Shown in pieces: positions 8,446 through 17,424 of a stretch of DNA of 64,000 nt. The stretch covers positions 186,001 through 250,000 of the forward strand of contig CAIPFE010000010.1 of the NCBI GenBank assembly GCA_903864275.1. The letters run 5' to 3'. Both the position numbers and the translations under genes were made by a program. The notes beneath the pieces are model-generated. The model saw nothing but the letters and a program-made list of their open reading frames with translations. It was not told where the DNA came from and did no database searches. This stretch comes from an uncultured Mucilaginibacter sp. (GTDB taxonomy: Bacteria; Bacteroidota; Bacteroidia; Sphingobacteriales; Sphingobacteriaceae). The first letter of the stretch is position 1. Every line of letters begins with the position of its first letter.

Positions 8446-8571
8446 AGTAATACCGTCAGGGAGCGGAATATTGACAAAAACGATTTGTTCCCTTTTATAT
8501 CGTATGTGCCGAGCGGCAACGGCGAGATCATTTTGCGGCATTATGATGGTTGGGCGATAGTGCATCCTTGA
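8443..8571 (+). other. In-frame TGA plus readthrough extension of the DsrE-like gene
   Basis: Reading through the TGA gives SNTVRERNIDKNDLFPFI and onwards, a plausible DsrE C-terminus with no frameshift, so selection on this stretch is or was recent. Six bases... of context matter: the bases just after the TGA can pair as AATA-CCG (8449-8455) with CGG-aa-TATT (8464-8472) around the loop TCAGGGAG. This small, imperfect hairpin is in the general place of a bacterial SECIS element but is weak and rather close to the TGA. Whether the extension is translated is unknown. Confidence 0.6.
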
Positions 8572-8597
8572 CCGACGTTTTAGAAACTGAACAAAAG

Positions 8598-8635
8598 AAT
8601 TCATTGCCGTTGGCTTCAGCCAACGGCAATGAATT
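8598..8635. terminator. Bidirectional terminator between convergent DsrE-like and odhB genes
   Basis: A perfect 18-base inverted repeat (8598-8615 and 8618-8635) with a two-base centre lies between the converging genes, and its last base is the final base of the odhB stop codon. On the minus strand it is followed by a T-rich stretch (TTCTTTTGTT), so it should mainly end the odhA-odhB transcript. Confidence 0.8.
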
Positions 8636-10269
8636 TACACGCCCAGCAACAACCTCGCAGGGTCTTCCAGCAATTGTTTTACCCTTACCAAAAAGCTTAC
8701 CGATTCGCGGCCATCAACGATGCGGTGATCATAGGATAAAGCTAAGTACATCATCGGGCGGATCACGACCTGGCCGTTTACTGCAACCGGGCGCTCGATA
8801 ATATTGTGCATACCCAAAATAGCTGATTGCGGCGAATTTAATATAGGTGTGGACATCATTGAGCCGAACACACCGCCATTGGTAATGGTAAAGGTGCCGC
8901 CGGTCATTTCCTCCAATGTCAGTTTATTATCACGTGCTTTAGCGGCAAGGGCGGCTACGGCTTTTTCAATTTCGGCGAGGCTCATGCTTTCGGCATTCCG
9001 GATAACCGGGACAACCAGTCCTTTAGGGGCGGATACGGCGATAGATATATCGGCAAAATTGCTGTAAACAACTTCCTCGCCTTCAATGCGCGCGCCAACG
9101 GCCGGCCAGTCTTTTAATGCTTCGCAAACCGCTTTGGTAAAAAACGACATGAAGCCTAAACCCACGCCATGTTTTTCCTTGAATTTATCTTTGTATTTGC
9201 TCCTGATCTCCATTATTGGCGACATGTCCACTTCGTTAAAAGTGGTCAGCATCGCGGTTTCATTTTTAACGGCGACCAATCGTTTGGCAACTGTTTTACG
9301 CAATGACGACATTTTTTCGCGGCGGTCAGTCCTTGAACCTGAAACTGCTGCTTCCGGTTTGAGAGCCCCAGCTTCCACCTTCGGACTAACAACTTCCGCC
9401 GTTTGACTTCCGCCGTCCGACTTCTTAACATCCTTAGATACCTGCGGGTTCTCTGATATCCGCTCAGCCAGCAAAGCGTCTTCCTTGGTTATCCTGCCTG
9501 CTTTGCCTGTGCCTGTGATCAACTTCGAAGGCACACCCGTTTCGGCCAGTATTTTTGCAGCCGCAGGCGACGGAACGCCGGAGGCGTAGGAAGAAGGTGC
9601 AGTAGTAGTGGCAGTAGCAGGTTGTGAAGAAGGTGCATCATCATTACTGCTACTGCTACTTTCAACTGCTGCTGTTTGACTACTTTCAATGGTACAAACA
9701 ACCGCGCCTATCGGCAAGGTATCGCCTTCTTTGGCTATTGTTTTTAATATACCGGCCTTTTCTGCAGTCAATTCAAAAGTTGCTTTATCCGATTCAAGTT
9801 CGGCGATAGCTTCATCCATTGCAACAGTATCGCCGTCTTTTTTTATCCAGCGCGAGAGGGTTACTTCTGTTATGGACTCGCCTACTGTGGGTACTTTTAC
9901 TTGTAAGGAGGTAGAAGTGGTAGTGGCAGTAGCAGGCTGTGAAGTCGGAGCGGAAGCAATTGCAGGTTGCGAAGCAGAGGCATCTTCTTTACTGCTACTG
10001 CTACTATCAACTGTTACTGGCTCAGAGGCTGAGCTGCCTTCTTCAATGCTTGCAACCACGGCGCCAATAGGTAATGTATCCCCTTCTTTGGCTACAATTT
10101 TTAAAATTCCAGCCTTTTCGGCGGTAAGCTCAAAAGTGGCTTTGTCTGACTCTAACTCGGCAATTACTTCATCCATCTGCACCTGATCACCGTCCTTCTT
10201 TTTCCAGCTTGCCAGGGTTACTTCGGTAATTGATTCGCCAACCGGCGGAACTTTGATCGTTAAACTCAT
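8635..10269 (-). CDS. odhB: 2-oxoglutarate dehydrogenase E2, dihydrolipoamide succinyltransferase with two lipoyl domains
   Basis: A 544-residue E2 subunit that moves the succinyl group from E1 to CoA in the TCA cycle. The start is at the ATG at 10269 ([13 protein letters not shown]); the frame runs further upstream only into a repeat. Two lipoyl domains are present, each with [19 protein letters not shown]; the lipoylated lysines are near residues 43 and 162. They are joined by Ser/Ala/Thr-rich linkers (about 80-120 and 200-230). A peripheral-subunit binding domain ([13 protein letters not shown]...GRITKEDAL) lies at about 233-268, then the catalytic domain with [16 protein letters not shown] near 515. 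Many bacterial OdhB/SucB proteins have one lipoyl domain and ~400 residues, so this is a long form. The second domain is nearly a copy of the first, suggesting internal duplication. It lies downstream of odhA in the same operon. Confidence 0.95.
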   Translation of the reverse strand: MSLTIKVPPVGESITEVTLASWKKKDGDQVQMDEVIAELESDKATFELTAEKAGILKIVAKEGDTLPIGAVVASIEEGSSASEPVTVDSSSSSKEDASASQPAIASAPTSQPATATTTSTSLQVKVPTVGESITEVTLSRWIKKDGDTVAMDEAIAELESDKATFELTAEKAGILKTIAKEGDTLPIGAVVCTIESSQTAAVESSSSSNDDAPSSQPATATTTAPSSYASGVPSPAAAKILAETGVPSKLITGTGKAGRITKEDALLAERISENPQVSKDVKKSDGGSQTAEVVSPKVEAGALKPEAAVSGSRTDRREKMSSLRKTVAKRLVAVKNETAMLTTFNEVDMSPIMEIRSKYKDKFKEKHGVGLGFMSFFTKAVCEALKDWPAVGARIEGEEVVYSNFADISIAVSAPKGLVVPVIRNAESMSLAEIEKAVAALAAKARDNKLTLEEMTGGTFTITNGGVFGSMMSTPILNSPQSAILGMHNIIERPVAVNGQVVIRPMMYLALSYDHRIVDGRESVSFLVRVKQLLEDPARLLLGV

Positions 10270-10292
10270 ATCAGAATTTTTGAATATATATC

Positions 10293-10358
10293 GTAGAGAC
10301 GCAATACTTTGCGTCTCTGATAATTGCAAACCGGAGACGCAAAGTATTGCGTCTCTAC
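10293..10358. repeat. Nested inverted repeat in the odhA-odhB spacer
   Basis: Two 25-base arms (10293-10317 and 10334-10358) are perfect reverse complements, and each arm is itself nearly palindromic (GAGACGCAA-TAC-TTGCGTCTC). The unit fills most of the 92-base gap between odhA and odhB. Similar GAGACGCAA...TTGCGTCTC units are common scattered repeats in Bacteroidota as far as I recall. In the mRNA it would form a long hairpin that could act as an attenuator or protect the upstream message. Confidence 0.8.
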
Positions 10359-10361
10359 AAA

Positions 10362-13166
10362 TTAATCTGCACCAACATTTGCCATGTTCTCGGTCGTCGC
10401 TTTTACAACGGCTTTTGCTGCTTTCCCCGCGGGCGCTTCAAATGCCTTCGAAACAATATGCAGCTGTTGTGCCGCGTGCTGTTTTGCAAAACCGGTAGCG
10501 GTACTGCTGCCCTCGTGCCGCGAGATCACATTAACATTAATTAATTTATCGTTGTGAAATTTACGGCAGATATACGGCCAGGCCCCCATGTTTTCGGGTT
10601 CTTCCTGCACCCAGAAAAATTCAGCAGCCTTATTATATTTTGCCTTGACCTTCAATATTTGCACTAAAGGAGTTGGGTACAACTGTTCTATACGCACAAT
10701 AGCCACATCCTTACGTTTATCCGCCTGTTGCTTTTCGAGCAGGTCGTAATATATTTTACCGGTGCAAAGCAATACCCGCTTCACTTTTTTAGGATCTGCA
10801 TATTCGTCATCAATCAACTCATGGAATTTACCGCTTGTAAACTCCTCCAATTTTGATACGCATTTAGGACTGCGCAGCAAGCTTTTGGGTGTAAATATGA
10901 TCAATGGTTTACGGAAATCGCGCAGCATCTGCCGCCTGAGAATATGGAAAAAATTTGCCGGTGTGGTACAATTTGCCACCTGGATATTGCTATCGGCGCA
11001 AAGTTCCAAAAAGCGTTCAACCCGTGCAGATGAATGTTCAGGGCCCTGGCCCTCGTAACCATGCGGCAGCAGCATTACCAACCCATTGCCGCGCTGCCAT
11101 TTTGTTTCGGCGCTGGCAATATACTGGTCCACTATTATTTGGGCGCCGTTAAAAAAGTCGCCAAACTGGGCTTCCCAAATTGTCAGGGCATTGGGGTTTG
11201 CCATGGCATAGCCATATTCGAAACCTAAAACACCATATTCAGAAAGCAAAGAATTGTATATGCTGAATTTTGCTTCGGGCCCGATCGTATCAAGCGGTAT
11301 ATACTCTTCCTCAGAATCAACCAGGGTCAATACCGCGTGCCGGTGCGAAAAAGTACCGCGTTTTACATCTTCTCCACTTAACCTAACCGGGTAACCATCT
11401 TTTAACAACGTGGCGTATGCCAGTAATTCGCCCATGGCCCAGTCAAATACATGGGTTTTAACCACCATTTTGTTGCGTTCTTCAAAAAGCTTTTCAATTT
11501 TCTTAAAAAACTCTTTCCCTTCGGGCAGTACTGTTATTTTTTTGCCAATATCAAGTAATTCCTCTTTAGGAACGGCGGTTTCAACCAATGCAAAAAATTC
11601 GCGGGGAGTAGCGATGTGCAAGCCATGCCAAACCCCCTCAAACATTTGTATTGTTTCCGTTATTCTGTCTTCGGCCTTTGATTCATCCAGGTTTTCCTGT
11701 AACTGGTTACGGAACTTCTTTTCCAGCTCTAGCGCGAAACCTGAATCGACGCTGCCTTCGGCCTGCAGTTTTTGTTTATATATTTCGAGCGGGTTAGGAT
11801 GCGCCTCAATGGCTTTGTACAATAAAGGCTGGGTGAATTTTGGCTCATCGGCCTCGTTGTGCCCATACCTTCGGTAGCATAATATATCTATAAAAACGTC
11901 TTCATGAAATACCTGCCGGTACTCCATTGCCAGGTTTGCCACGTAAGCCAGCGCTTCCACGTCATCGCCGTTAACATGAAAAACAGGCGATAAGACAGTT
12001 TTGGCCACGTCGGTGCAATAAGTACTTGAGCGGGCGTCTTTATAATTTGTGGTAAAACCTATCTGGTTATTGATCACCATGTGGATGGTGCCACCTGTGC
12101 GGTAGCCATCCAGTTTTTCCATTTGCAAAACCTCGTAAACAATTCCCTGCCCGGCTACTGAAGCGTCGCCATGAATTAAAATGGGCGCTATGCGGGAATG
12201 GTCGCCATTGTATTTAAAATCGATCTTCGAGCGGGTTAAACCTTCAACAACAGGGTCAACTGCTTCCAGGTGCGATGGGTTTGGACAAAGGCTTAAATGC
12301 ACATGCTTGCCGCCGATGGTTACTACGTCGGTCGAGTATCCCAGGTGGTATTTCACATCGCCTCCAAAAGGAGTCTCCTCGTCAAAATTTTTGCCTTCAA
12401 ACTCCGAAAAAACTTCTTTATAAGGTTTCTCCATAATGTTTGTCAGTATATTTAACCTGCCGCGATGGGCCATACCAATGATAAATTCTTCAATGCCCAG
12501 CTCCGAACCATTCTGGATAACCGAATCTAAAGCAGGGATCAGTGCTTCGGCGCCTTCGAGCGAGAAACGTTTTTGGCCCAAAAATTTTGTGCCTAAAAAA
12601 TTCTCAAAAACAACCGCTTCATTTAGTTTATTCAGCATCAGCTTTTTCTCGTCGACGGTGAACGACGGGGTATTGCGTTTGCTTTCCATGCGGTTTTCAA
12701 ACCACTTTATTTTTATAGGATTGCGTATGTACTTGTATTCGGCGCCAATAGCCTGGCAGTAGGTTTGTTCGAGCAAATCACGGATATCCCGCAACGTGGC
12801 GGGGCCGAGGCCCACCTCAACTCCGGCGTTAAACACGGTGTCCAGGTCGGCATCGCTTAGTCCAAATGTTTCCAGTTCTTTACCAGGGAAATATTTGCGC
12901 CTTTCGCGCACGGGGTTTGTTTTGGTAAATAAATGGCCGCGGCCCCGATAACCATCGATCAGGTTTAGCACATTTATTTCTTTTAAAATATGCCCTGGTG
13001 TTTCGGTATTTGCCGTGGCAGGCGCTTTCGCATCCCGGCCAAAATCAAAACCTTCAAAAAATTTTTGCCATCCAAAGTCAACAGATTCAGGGTCTTGCTG
13101 GTATGCTTCGTATAGGGAATTTATGTATTCAGCGTTTCCGCTGTTGATATAGTTGAGACGATCCAT
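10362..13166 (-). CDS. sucA: 2-oxoglutarate dehydrogenase E1 component
   Basis: A 934-residue thiamine-diphosphate enzyme that decarboxylates 2-oxoglutarate and passes the succinyl group to E2. The start is at the ATG at 13166 ([22 protein letters not shown]), the usual N-terminal segment that anchors E1o to the complex. The conserved E1o blocks are present: [54 protein letters not shown] region ([16 protein letters not shown]), the transketolase-like [25 protein letters not shown] stretch, and the C-terminal EEPENMGAW. Length matches the family. It is the first gene of the odhA-odhB unit, with a TACTTTTG -7 box just upstream and a folded repeat before odhB. Confidence 0.96.
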   Translation of the reverse strand: MDRLNYINSGNAEYINSLYEAYQQDPESVDFGWQKFFEGFDFGRDAKAPATANTETPGHILKEINVLNLIDGYRGRGHLFTKTNPVRERRKYFPGKELETFGLSDADLDTVFNAGVEVGLGPATLRDIRDLLEQTYCQAIGAEYKYIRNPIKIKWFENRMESKRNTPSFTVDEKKLMLNKLNEAVVFENFLGTKFLGQKRFSLEGAEALIPALDSVIQNGSELGIEEFIIGMAHRGRLNILTNIMEKPYKEVFSEFEGKNFDEETPFGGDVKYHLGYSTDVVTIGGKHVHLSLCPNPSHLEAVDPVVEGLTRSKIDFKYNGDHSRIAPILIHGDASVAGQGIVYEVLQMEKLDGYRTGGTIHMVINNQIGFTTNYKDARSSTYCTDVAKTVLSPVFHVNGDDVEALAYVANLAMEYRQVFHEDVFIDILCYRRYGHNEADEPKFTQPLLYKAIEAHPNPLEIYKQKLQAEGSVDSGFALELEKKFRNQLQENLDESKAEDRITETIQMFEGVWHGLHIATPREFFALVETAVPKEELLDIGKKITVLPEGKEFFKKIEKLFEERNKMVVKTHVFDWAMGELLAYATLLKDGYPVRLSGEDVKRGTFSHRHAVLTLVDSEEEYIPLDTIGPEAKFSIYNSLLSEYGVLGFEYGYAMANPNALTIWEAQFGDFFNGAQIIVDQYIASAETKWQRGNGLVMLLPHGYEGQGPEHSSARVERFLELCADSNIQVANCTTPANFFHILRRQMLRDFRKPLIIFTPKSLLRSPKCVSKLEEFTSGKFHELIDDEYADPKKVKRVLLCTGKIYYDLLEKQQADKRKDVAIVRIEQLYPTPLVQILKVKAKYNKAAEFFWVQEEPENMGAWPYICRKFHNDKLINVNVISRHEGSSTATGFAKQHAAQQLHIVSKAFEAPAGKAAKAVVKATTENMANVGAD

Positions 13167-13190
13167 GAGAAACCAATCTTTAAAACGGTA

Positions 13191-13198
13191 CAAAAGTA
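13191..13198 (-). promoter_or_regulatory. Candidate -7 box for odhA
   Basis: On the minus strand this reads TACTTTTG, a full match to the Bacteroidota -7 consensus TAnnTTTG, 25 bases before the odhA start. No convincing -33 TTTG was found at the usual distance. Confidence 0.5.
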
Positions 13199-13505
13199 CA
13201 CATAACAGCCTGTAAACATTTAATTAATTTGTAATTTTAGTTATGAGGGGATAGGGCTTTATTAAGTTGCAAAGGTTTCAATATTTCAGGCAAAATTTTA
13301 TTAATAATCATAATTTTTGTACACAACAACTTAATCAACAACACGCTAATCAATGAAATAGCCTGCGCAAAAAACTGCGCAAATAAGATATACCCTCGAA
13401 AAGAATAGCAAGGATGCCTATAACTACCGTATATTGCTCGAAGGGGTTCATTATGATTGTTAGACGCTAATACAGGCAAAATATTACATTTTTTACCTGG
13501 ATTAT
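13199..13505. other. Intergenic gap upstream of odhA, no gene supported
   Basis: This AT-rich gap lies between the cryptochrome stop and the odhA promoter. An 80-codon minus-strand frame at 13237-13479 has no family features, no signal peptide and low-complexity Ile/Leu composition, so it is not called. No repeat or terminator stands out. Confidence 0.6.
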
Positions 13506-14837
13506 TTAGTGCAGTTCGGTTTGAACAACCTGGAGGTCGATTGATTTGGCGGCAGGCAGCCAGGTATCAATAAAATCGTTTTTTGTTTCCAGCTCAGTTG
13601 CCGGTTTTGATGCGATAACATAACGGCTTTCGCGGGCATCGTTAACCCCGGCTATAAAGGCCCAGTTTCCCCAGTTACTTGCAGGCGAATAATCAATAAG
13701 TTTTTCTTCAAAATAAGCTGCTCCTTTTGTCCAGTCAACCTTTAGGTCGTTTATTAAAAACCCCGCTGTAATTTGCCTGCTATAATTATTGATGTAGCCG
13801 GTGGCATTCAGTTCGTGCATGATCGCATCGATAAGAGGGATACCCGTTTCACCATTTTTCCAGCTTTCAAAAAGTTCGTCCTGGTTATGGGCAAATAGTG
13901 AAGCTGTATCATCATTATTTTTAGCGGCTAAAAACTTTTGTCCGTGCTTTTTAAACATAAACCTGAAATAGTCGCGCCATAACAGATCCAGGATCAACAA
14001 ATTGGTATGGTGGGTATTTGAATGCTGATGTTCGATAACTTCCCAGTAAACTTGCCTCAGCGAGATACAACCTAACGCGATCCACGGCGATAATTTTGAT
14101 GACTGATTATTGCCCGATGAACTCCGGCTATTCTTGTTTGCATTTAGCTGGTCATCATTTAAAAAAAACTGTTCCAATTGATTCAGAGCGGCAGTTTCCC
14201 CTCCGGTAAATGCATTTGCCGCTCTGGGGTCATCCGCAGGTTCATCAAGCCCTAGTTCCTGCAATGTTGGCAGTTCTCCCGCATTAGTAATGCTGGGTGT
14301 ATAAATAGTTTCGGGGGTGCCTATACAGGGCCGTACATTGCTGTCGCGCTCTATCTTCTTTTTAAAAACGGCAAAGCTATCCGGTATATCTTTTATGGGA
14401 AAAGGCAAGTCTTCTTTGTGGTATAACGTATGCCCTATAAAATGCTTTAAATTTAGTCGTATTTTCCACAAGGCAGTTTCCACCAGTTCAGATATTTCGG
14501 TCTCTTCATGGGCAACTTCCCTGTGGTGATAGACCTCATTTACATGATATTGTTCTGCTAACGCCGGCAAAATTTCAGCCGGGTTACCTATCCTGATAAT
14601 TAATTCCCCGCCGAGAGCACGCAGGTTTTTCCTTAGGTCAGCAACTGATTCCAGCAGGAAACGGGCCCGTATATTACCTGTTTTTGGGTTGCCTGAAGGG
14701 TTTTTCCTGAAATAAAAGGGGTCAAAACAATATACCGGCAATACTTTATCTGCTTTACGCACGGCTTCCAACAAAATTTCATTGTCGCGGATACGCAGAT
14801 CATTTCTAAACCATACCAGTATCGTTTTTTCACTCAT
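13506..14837 (-). CDS. Cryptochrome DASH (photolyase superfamily)
   Basis: A 443-residue flavoprotein of the cryptochrome/photolyase superfamily. The N-terminal alpha/beta antenna domain starts ILVWFRNDLRIRDNEIL. GNPKTGNIRARFLLESVADLRKNLRALGG is the family signature that separates the DASH type from class I photolyases. The C-terminal FAD domain has WRDYFRFMFKKHG, LIDAIMHELNATGYINNYSRQITAGFL and DYSPASNWGNWAFIAGVNDARESRYV. DASH proteins repair cyclobutane dimers in single-stranded DNA and bind FAD plus a folate antenna; signalling roles are also proposed. It is a single gene with a gap on both sides. A separate class I photolyase is encoded at 20187, so the organism has two blue-light flavoproteins within 7 kb. 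Confidence 0.92.
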   Translation of the reverse strand: MSEKTILVWFRNDLRIRDNEILLEAVRKADKVLPVYCFDPFYFRKNPSGNPKTGNIRARFLLESVADLRKNLRALGGELIIRIGNPAEILPALAEQYHVNEVYHHREVAHEETEISELVETALWKIRLNLKHFIGHTLYHKEDLPFPIKDIPDSFAVFKKKIERDSNVRPCIGTPETIYTPSITNAGELPTLQELGLDEPADDPRAANAFTGGETAALNQLEQFFLNDDQLNANKNSRSSSGNNQSSKLSPWIALGCISLRQVYWEVIEHQHSNTHHTNLLILDLLWRDYFRFMFKKHGQKFLAAKNNDDTASLFAHNQDELFESWKNGETGIPLIDAIMHELNATGYINNYSRQITAGFLINDLKVDWTKGAAYFEEKLIDYSPASNWGNWAFIAGVNDARESRYVIASKPATELETKNDFIDTWLPAAKSIDLQVVQTELH

Positions 14838-15001
14838 AGTTAAACAGGGGGTTAACTGAATTGCAATCTACAAATTTGCAATTAATTTAGCGTTATACAC
14901 ATTTATAGCTAATATTTGACATCTTCGCAACATTAGAGGCAGCGTATTCCCTGCTAAATTTCACAAAAAATAAGTTTAATAATTGAATAAACGTTTATTT
15001 T

Positions 15002-15039
15002 TGCGACATTATATCCCTATATTTGGTAAAATTGTCGCA
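15002..15039 (+). promoter_or_regulatory. Promoter with flanking inverted-repeat operator for the toxin-antitoxin pair
   Basis: TATATTTG at 15018-15025 is a full match to the -7 consensus TAnnTTTG. It is enclosed by a perfect inverted repeat, TGCGACA (15002-15008) and TGTCGCA (15033-15039), which ends one base before the antitoxin ATG. Type II antitoxins with a DNA-binding domain usually repress their own promoter, so this is a good operator candidate. The transcript leader would be under 15 bases. Confidence 0.6.
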
Positions 15040-15040
15040 G

Positions 15041-15505
15041 ATGAATATAGCCGAAAAAAAATCAAAATTAAACCCGACGCTAAGTTTCGTTCATTTACTT
15101 GGCGGGAAAGGTATTATTACTAAACCTATCCGTTCGGAATTTGATATTATATCATTAAGCAATGAGGGGATCACCAAAGCTTCGTTAGACGCGTTGATTA
15201 GCCACCTCGGAATATCAAAAAAAGCATTCTCTGAAAACATTCTCGATGCTTCCGTTAAAACACTCGAACGGAAAAAAAGCACCGACAAGTTAGACAAGCA
15301 TACCTCGTCGCTCGTAATAGAAATAGCCAAAGTTGTTGAACATGCCATTGCTGTATTTGGTGATGAGGAAAAGGTAAAACGCTGGCTCAGCGCCCCAAAC
15401 AGGGCATTAAATAATGCAAAACCCATCGACCTGTTTTATATTCCAACGGGCTTAAATATGGTAAATACTATTTTAGGGAGAATTGAGGAAGGTATTTATT
15501 CCTGA
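15041..15505 (+). CDS. Antitoxin of the Xre/MbcA/ParS family (DUF2384)
   Basis: A 154-residue antitoxin. The ATG at 15041 is chosen over a TTG at 15023 because the latter lies inside the promoter box. The central part (EGITKASLDALISHLGISKKAFSENILDASVKTLERKKS) is the helix-turn-helix-like Xre-type segment of these antitoxins. The C-terminal part (AVFGDEEKVKRWLSAPNRALNNAKPIDLF) is the DUF2384 'W-L-x-x-P-N-x-A-L-x-G-x-x-P' motif that contacts the toxin. It binds and blocks the RES toxin encoded 5 bases downstream, and it probably represses the operon through the inverted repeat at 15002-15039. The family assignment is firm; binding details are from the family, not this protein. Confidence 0.9.
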   Translation: MNIAEKKSKLNPTLSFVHLLGGKGIITKPIRSEFDIISLSNEGITKASLDALISHLGISKKAFSENILDASVKTLERKKSTDKLDKHTSSLVIEIAKVVEHAIAVFGDEEKVKRWLSAPNRALNNAKPIDLFYIPTGLNMVNTILGRIEEGIYS

Positions 15506-15510
15506 CAGCA

Positions 15511-15975
15511 ATGGTAGTTTACAGAATTGCAAAATCTGCTGAACGGTCGGAAGATATTTCAGGTTTTGGATCGTTTAAATTTGGCGGCAGGTGGAATAGT
15601 AAAGGCACTTATATGCTGTATACCAGCATGAACAGCTCACTTGCATATCTTGAAAGCCTGGTGCATTTTAATGAAATTGACGTCCCTTCAAATTTATATA
15701 TTTCATCAATCAACATACCCGGCAATAATCAATTGATCTATCAGTTACCCGACAAAGAATACCCGCCAACATGGCAAGTACAGGATAACCTTGAAAATAA
15801 ATTAATGGGCGACCAATGGATACTCGAAAATACGTTTCTCGCATTTAAAGTCCGTTCGGCAATAAACCCATCCGAATACAACTTTCTTTTAAATCCTCTG
15901 TTTCCGGGGTACCATGATAGGGTAACGGTTCATTCCGTCCAAAAGTTAAATATTGACACCCGCCTCATCCGCTAA
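15511..15975 (+). CDS. RES-domain toxin
   Basis: A 154-residue RES-family toxin, second gene of a type II toxin-antitoxin pair. Conserved positions are readable: Arg5 in VYRIAK, Arg27 in FGGRWNSKGTYMLYTS, and Glu48 in LAYLESLVHF. This gives the Arg-Glu part of the Arg-Glu-Ser signature, and the Ser is probably in the C-terminal TVHSVQKL. Characterised RES toxins (MbcT, ParT and relatives) attack NAD+ or ADP-ribosylate a metabolic enzyme, stopping growth. The frame is full length, so the toxin should be active when free. The 5-base spacing implies coupled expression with the antitoxin. A transcription stop downstream is not evident. Confidence 0.9.
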   Translation: MVVYRIAKSAERSEDISGFGSFKFGGRWNSKGTYMLYTSMNSSLAYLESLVHFNEIDVPSNLYISSINIPGNNQLIYQLPDKEYPPTWQVQDNLENKLMGDQWILENTFLAFKVRSAINPSEYNFLLNPLFPGYHDRVTVHSVQKLNIDTRLIR

Positions 15976-16088
15976 GCAAATCGGGATAATTGTACTATCC
16001 TAAAAATCCAATCGTTAATTATATATAACTGTGACATTTACTTAAATGCAATGTTATAATTTTATATCGTTTATTAAATCACCCACCT

Positions 16089-16751
16089 ATGGCTACTATA
16101 GAGAGTATTGAGAAAGCCTATATTGATTTTGTGCTCACCGAGGGCGAACAGCCAAAATCCGTGTACGTTTTTGCTAAGAAAAACAAAATGCCCGAAGAAG
16201 AATTTTACCGCTTTTTTGCTTCGTTCGATGCGATTGAACAACACATTTGGACCAAATTCGCCGTAAAAACCATTGCCGAAATAAAAGCCCAGGAAATATG
16301 GGTGCAATACACTGCCCGCGAAAAAGCCTTGTCGTTTTTTTATGCCTTTTTTGAACTGCTGAAAAGCAGCCGAAGCTTTGTGGTTTACAGCATTAAAAAA
16401 CAACCCAAAACTTTTTCGACCCCGCAAATATTCCAGGGAATAAAGGATGTATTTGAAAGTTTTTGCAACGACCTGATCACAGAAGGCCTGGAATCAAACG
16501 AATTATCTGAACGGAAGTTTTTCAGCAACCGTTATAAAGACGCGCTTTGGGTACAGCTTGTTTTTGTGCTGCATTTCTGGATTAATGATAATTCTACAGG
16601 GTTTGAGAAAACCGATGAGGCCATTGAAAAAGGCATCAATGTTACCTTTGATCTTTTCCAGCGTTCGCCCATTGATAACCTGTTTGAGTATGGCAAGTTT
16701 TTAGCTAAAAACGGCGGAATTAAAGAAAAAATGGGCTTTGGGAACAACTAA
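16089..16751 (+). CDS. TetR-like transcriptional regulator
   Basis: A 220-residue protein with TetR architecture. Residues ~5-60 form an N-terminal three-helix DNA-binding region (SIEKAYIDFVLTEG...KSVYVFAKKNKMPEEEFYRFFASFDAIEQHIWTKF), somewhat divergent from classical TetR. A helical ligand-binding and dimerisation domain follows, with AREKALSFFYAFFELL and WVQLVFVLHFWINDNSTGFEKTDEAIEKG. Regulators of this subgroup in Bacteroidota are typically found beside ABC1/UbiB-like kinases, as here. The HAD gene begins inside its last codons (14-base overlap) and the kinase overlaps the HAD gene, so all three form one tight operon. The effector is unknown. Confidence 0.75.
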   Translation: MATIESIEKAYIDFVLTEGEQPKSVYVFAKKNKMPEEEFYRFFASFDAIEQHIWTKFAVKTIAEIKAQEIWVQYTAREKALSFFYAFFELLKSSRSFVVYSIKKQPKTFSTPQIFQGIKDVFESFCNDLITEGLESNELSERKFFSNRYKDALWVQLVFVLHFWINDNSTGFEKTDEAIEKGINVTFDLFQRSPIDNLFEYGKFLAKNGGIKEKMGFGNN

Positions 16752-17424
16752 ACCCTCCTACGCAGCCATTTTTGATATGGACGGCACGCTGATCGATAAC
16801 ACGCCATATCATTTTAAATCGTGGCAGGCGCTTTACAAGAAATATGGCAAAGGCGAATTAAGTAAGGAGACTTATTACAGCGAGATCAGCGGTGTGCCGG
16901 TGATGGAGACTATCCGTCGCGTTTTTGGTGAGGGCCGGACCGAGGCCCAGTTAAAAGCCCTGCTAAACGAAAAAGAAGAATTTTACAGGAAGTTATACGC
17001 CCCGCACCTGGCCCCGATAAGCGGCCTGGTGAGCTTTTTAACCGGCTTAAAAAATGTGGGTGTAAAAATGGCCATGGCCACATCGGCAACGGTGGAGGAT
17101 ATTAATTTTATCCTGGATAAAGTACCCATCCGTGATGATTTTGATGCCATTGTAAATTCAACGATGGTGAGCAAACCAAAACCCGACCCGCAGATATTTT
17201 TAAAGGCCGCCGAAAAATTGAATAAGCCGCCTGAGAATTGTGTCGTCTTCGAAGATTCATTGGCTGGCATTAAGGCAGCCAACAGCGCGGGCATGAAAGT
17301 AGTTGCCATAACTACGGGGCATACGGCTGCCGAATTGCACCCGGTAAACCTGGTGATAAATGATTATACAACATTAAGTGCGCAGAAACTTGCCGCCTTA
17401 TTTGAAAAACAACAATATGAGTGA
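16738..17424 (+). CDS. HAD-superfamily phosphatase/phosphomutase (beta-phosphoglucomutase-like)
   Basis: A 228-residue HAD hydrolase. The start is a TTG at 16738, overlapping the regulator by 14 bases; no ATG lies before the catalytic motif, so the unusual start is probably real. Motif I is FDMDGTLID (nucleophile Asp13, acid/base Asp15). The cap region is helical (PYHFKSWQALYKKYG). Motif II is ATSATVED, motif III is SKPKPDPQIF with the Lys, and motif IV is VFEDSLAGIKAANSAGMKVV. The layout is that of beta-phosphoglucomutase and sugar-phosphate phosphatases of subclass I. The substrate is probably a hexose phosphate or other small phosphate ester; it cannot be narrowed further. It sits in the TetR-HAD-kinase operon. 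Confidence 0.88.
   Translation: MGTTKPSYAAIFDMDGTLIDNTPYHFKSWQALYKKYGKGELSKETYYSEISGVPVMETIRRVFGEGRTEAQLKALLNEKEEFYRKLYAPHLAPISGLVSFLTGLKNVGVKMAMATSATVEDINFILDKVPIRDDFDAIVNSTMVSKPKPDPQIFLKAAEKLNKPPENCVVFEDSLAGIKAANSAGMKVVAITTGHTAAELHPVNLVINDYTTLSAQKLAALFEKQQYE

Noticed and set aside
9689..10186. 165-codon frame opposite odhB
   Set aside because: Antisense shadow of the Ser/Ala-rich linkers and lipoyl repeats; low complexity, no signal and no family motif.
13237..13479. 80-codon minus-strand frame upstream of odhA
   Set aside because: No domain, no plausible signal peptide or promoter; composition looks like AT-rich intergenic DNA.
16074..16427. 117-codon frame opposite the TetR-like gene
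   Set aside because: Phe/Gly-rich antisense shadow of a coding region.
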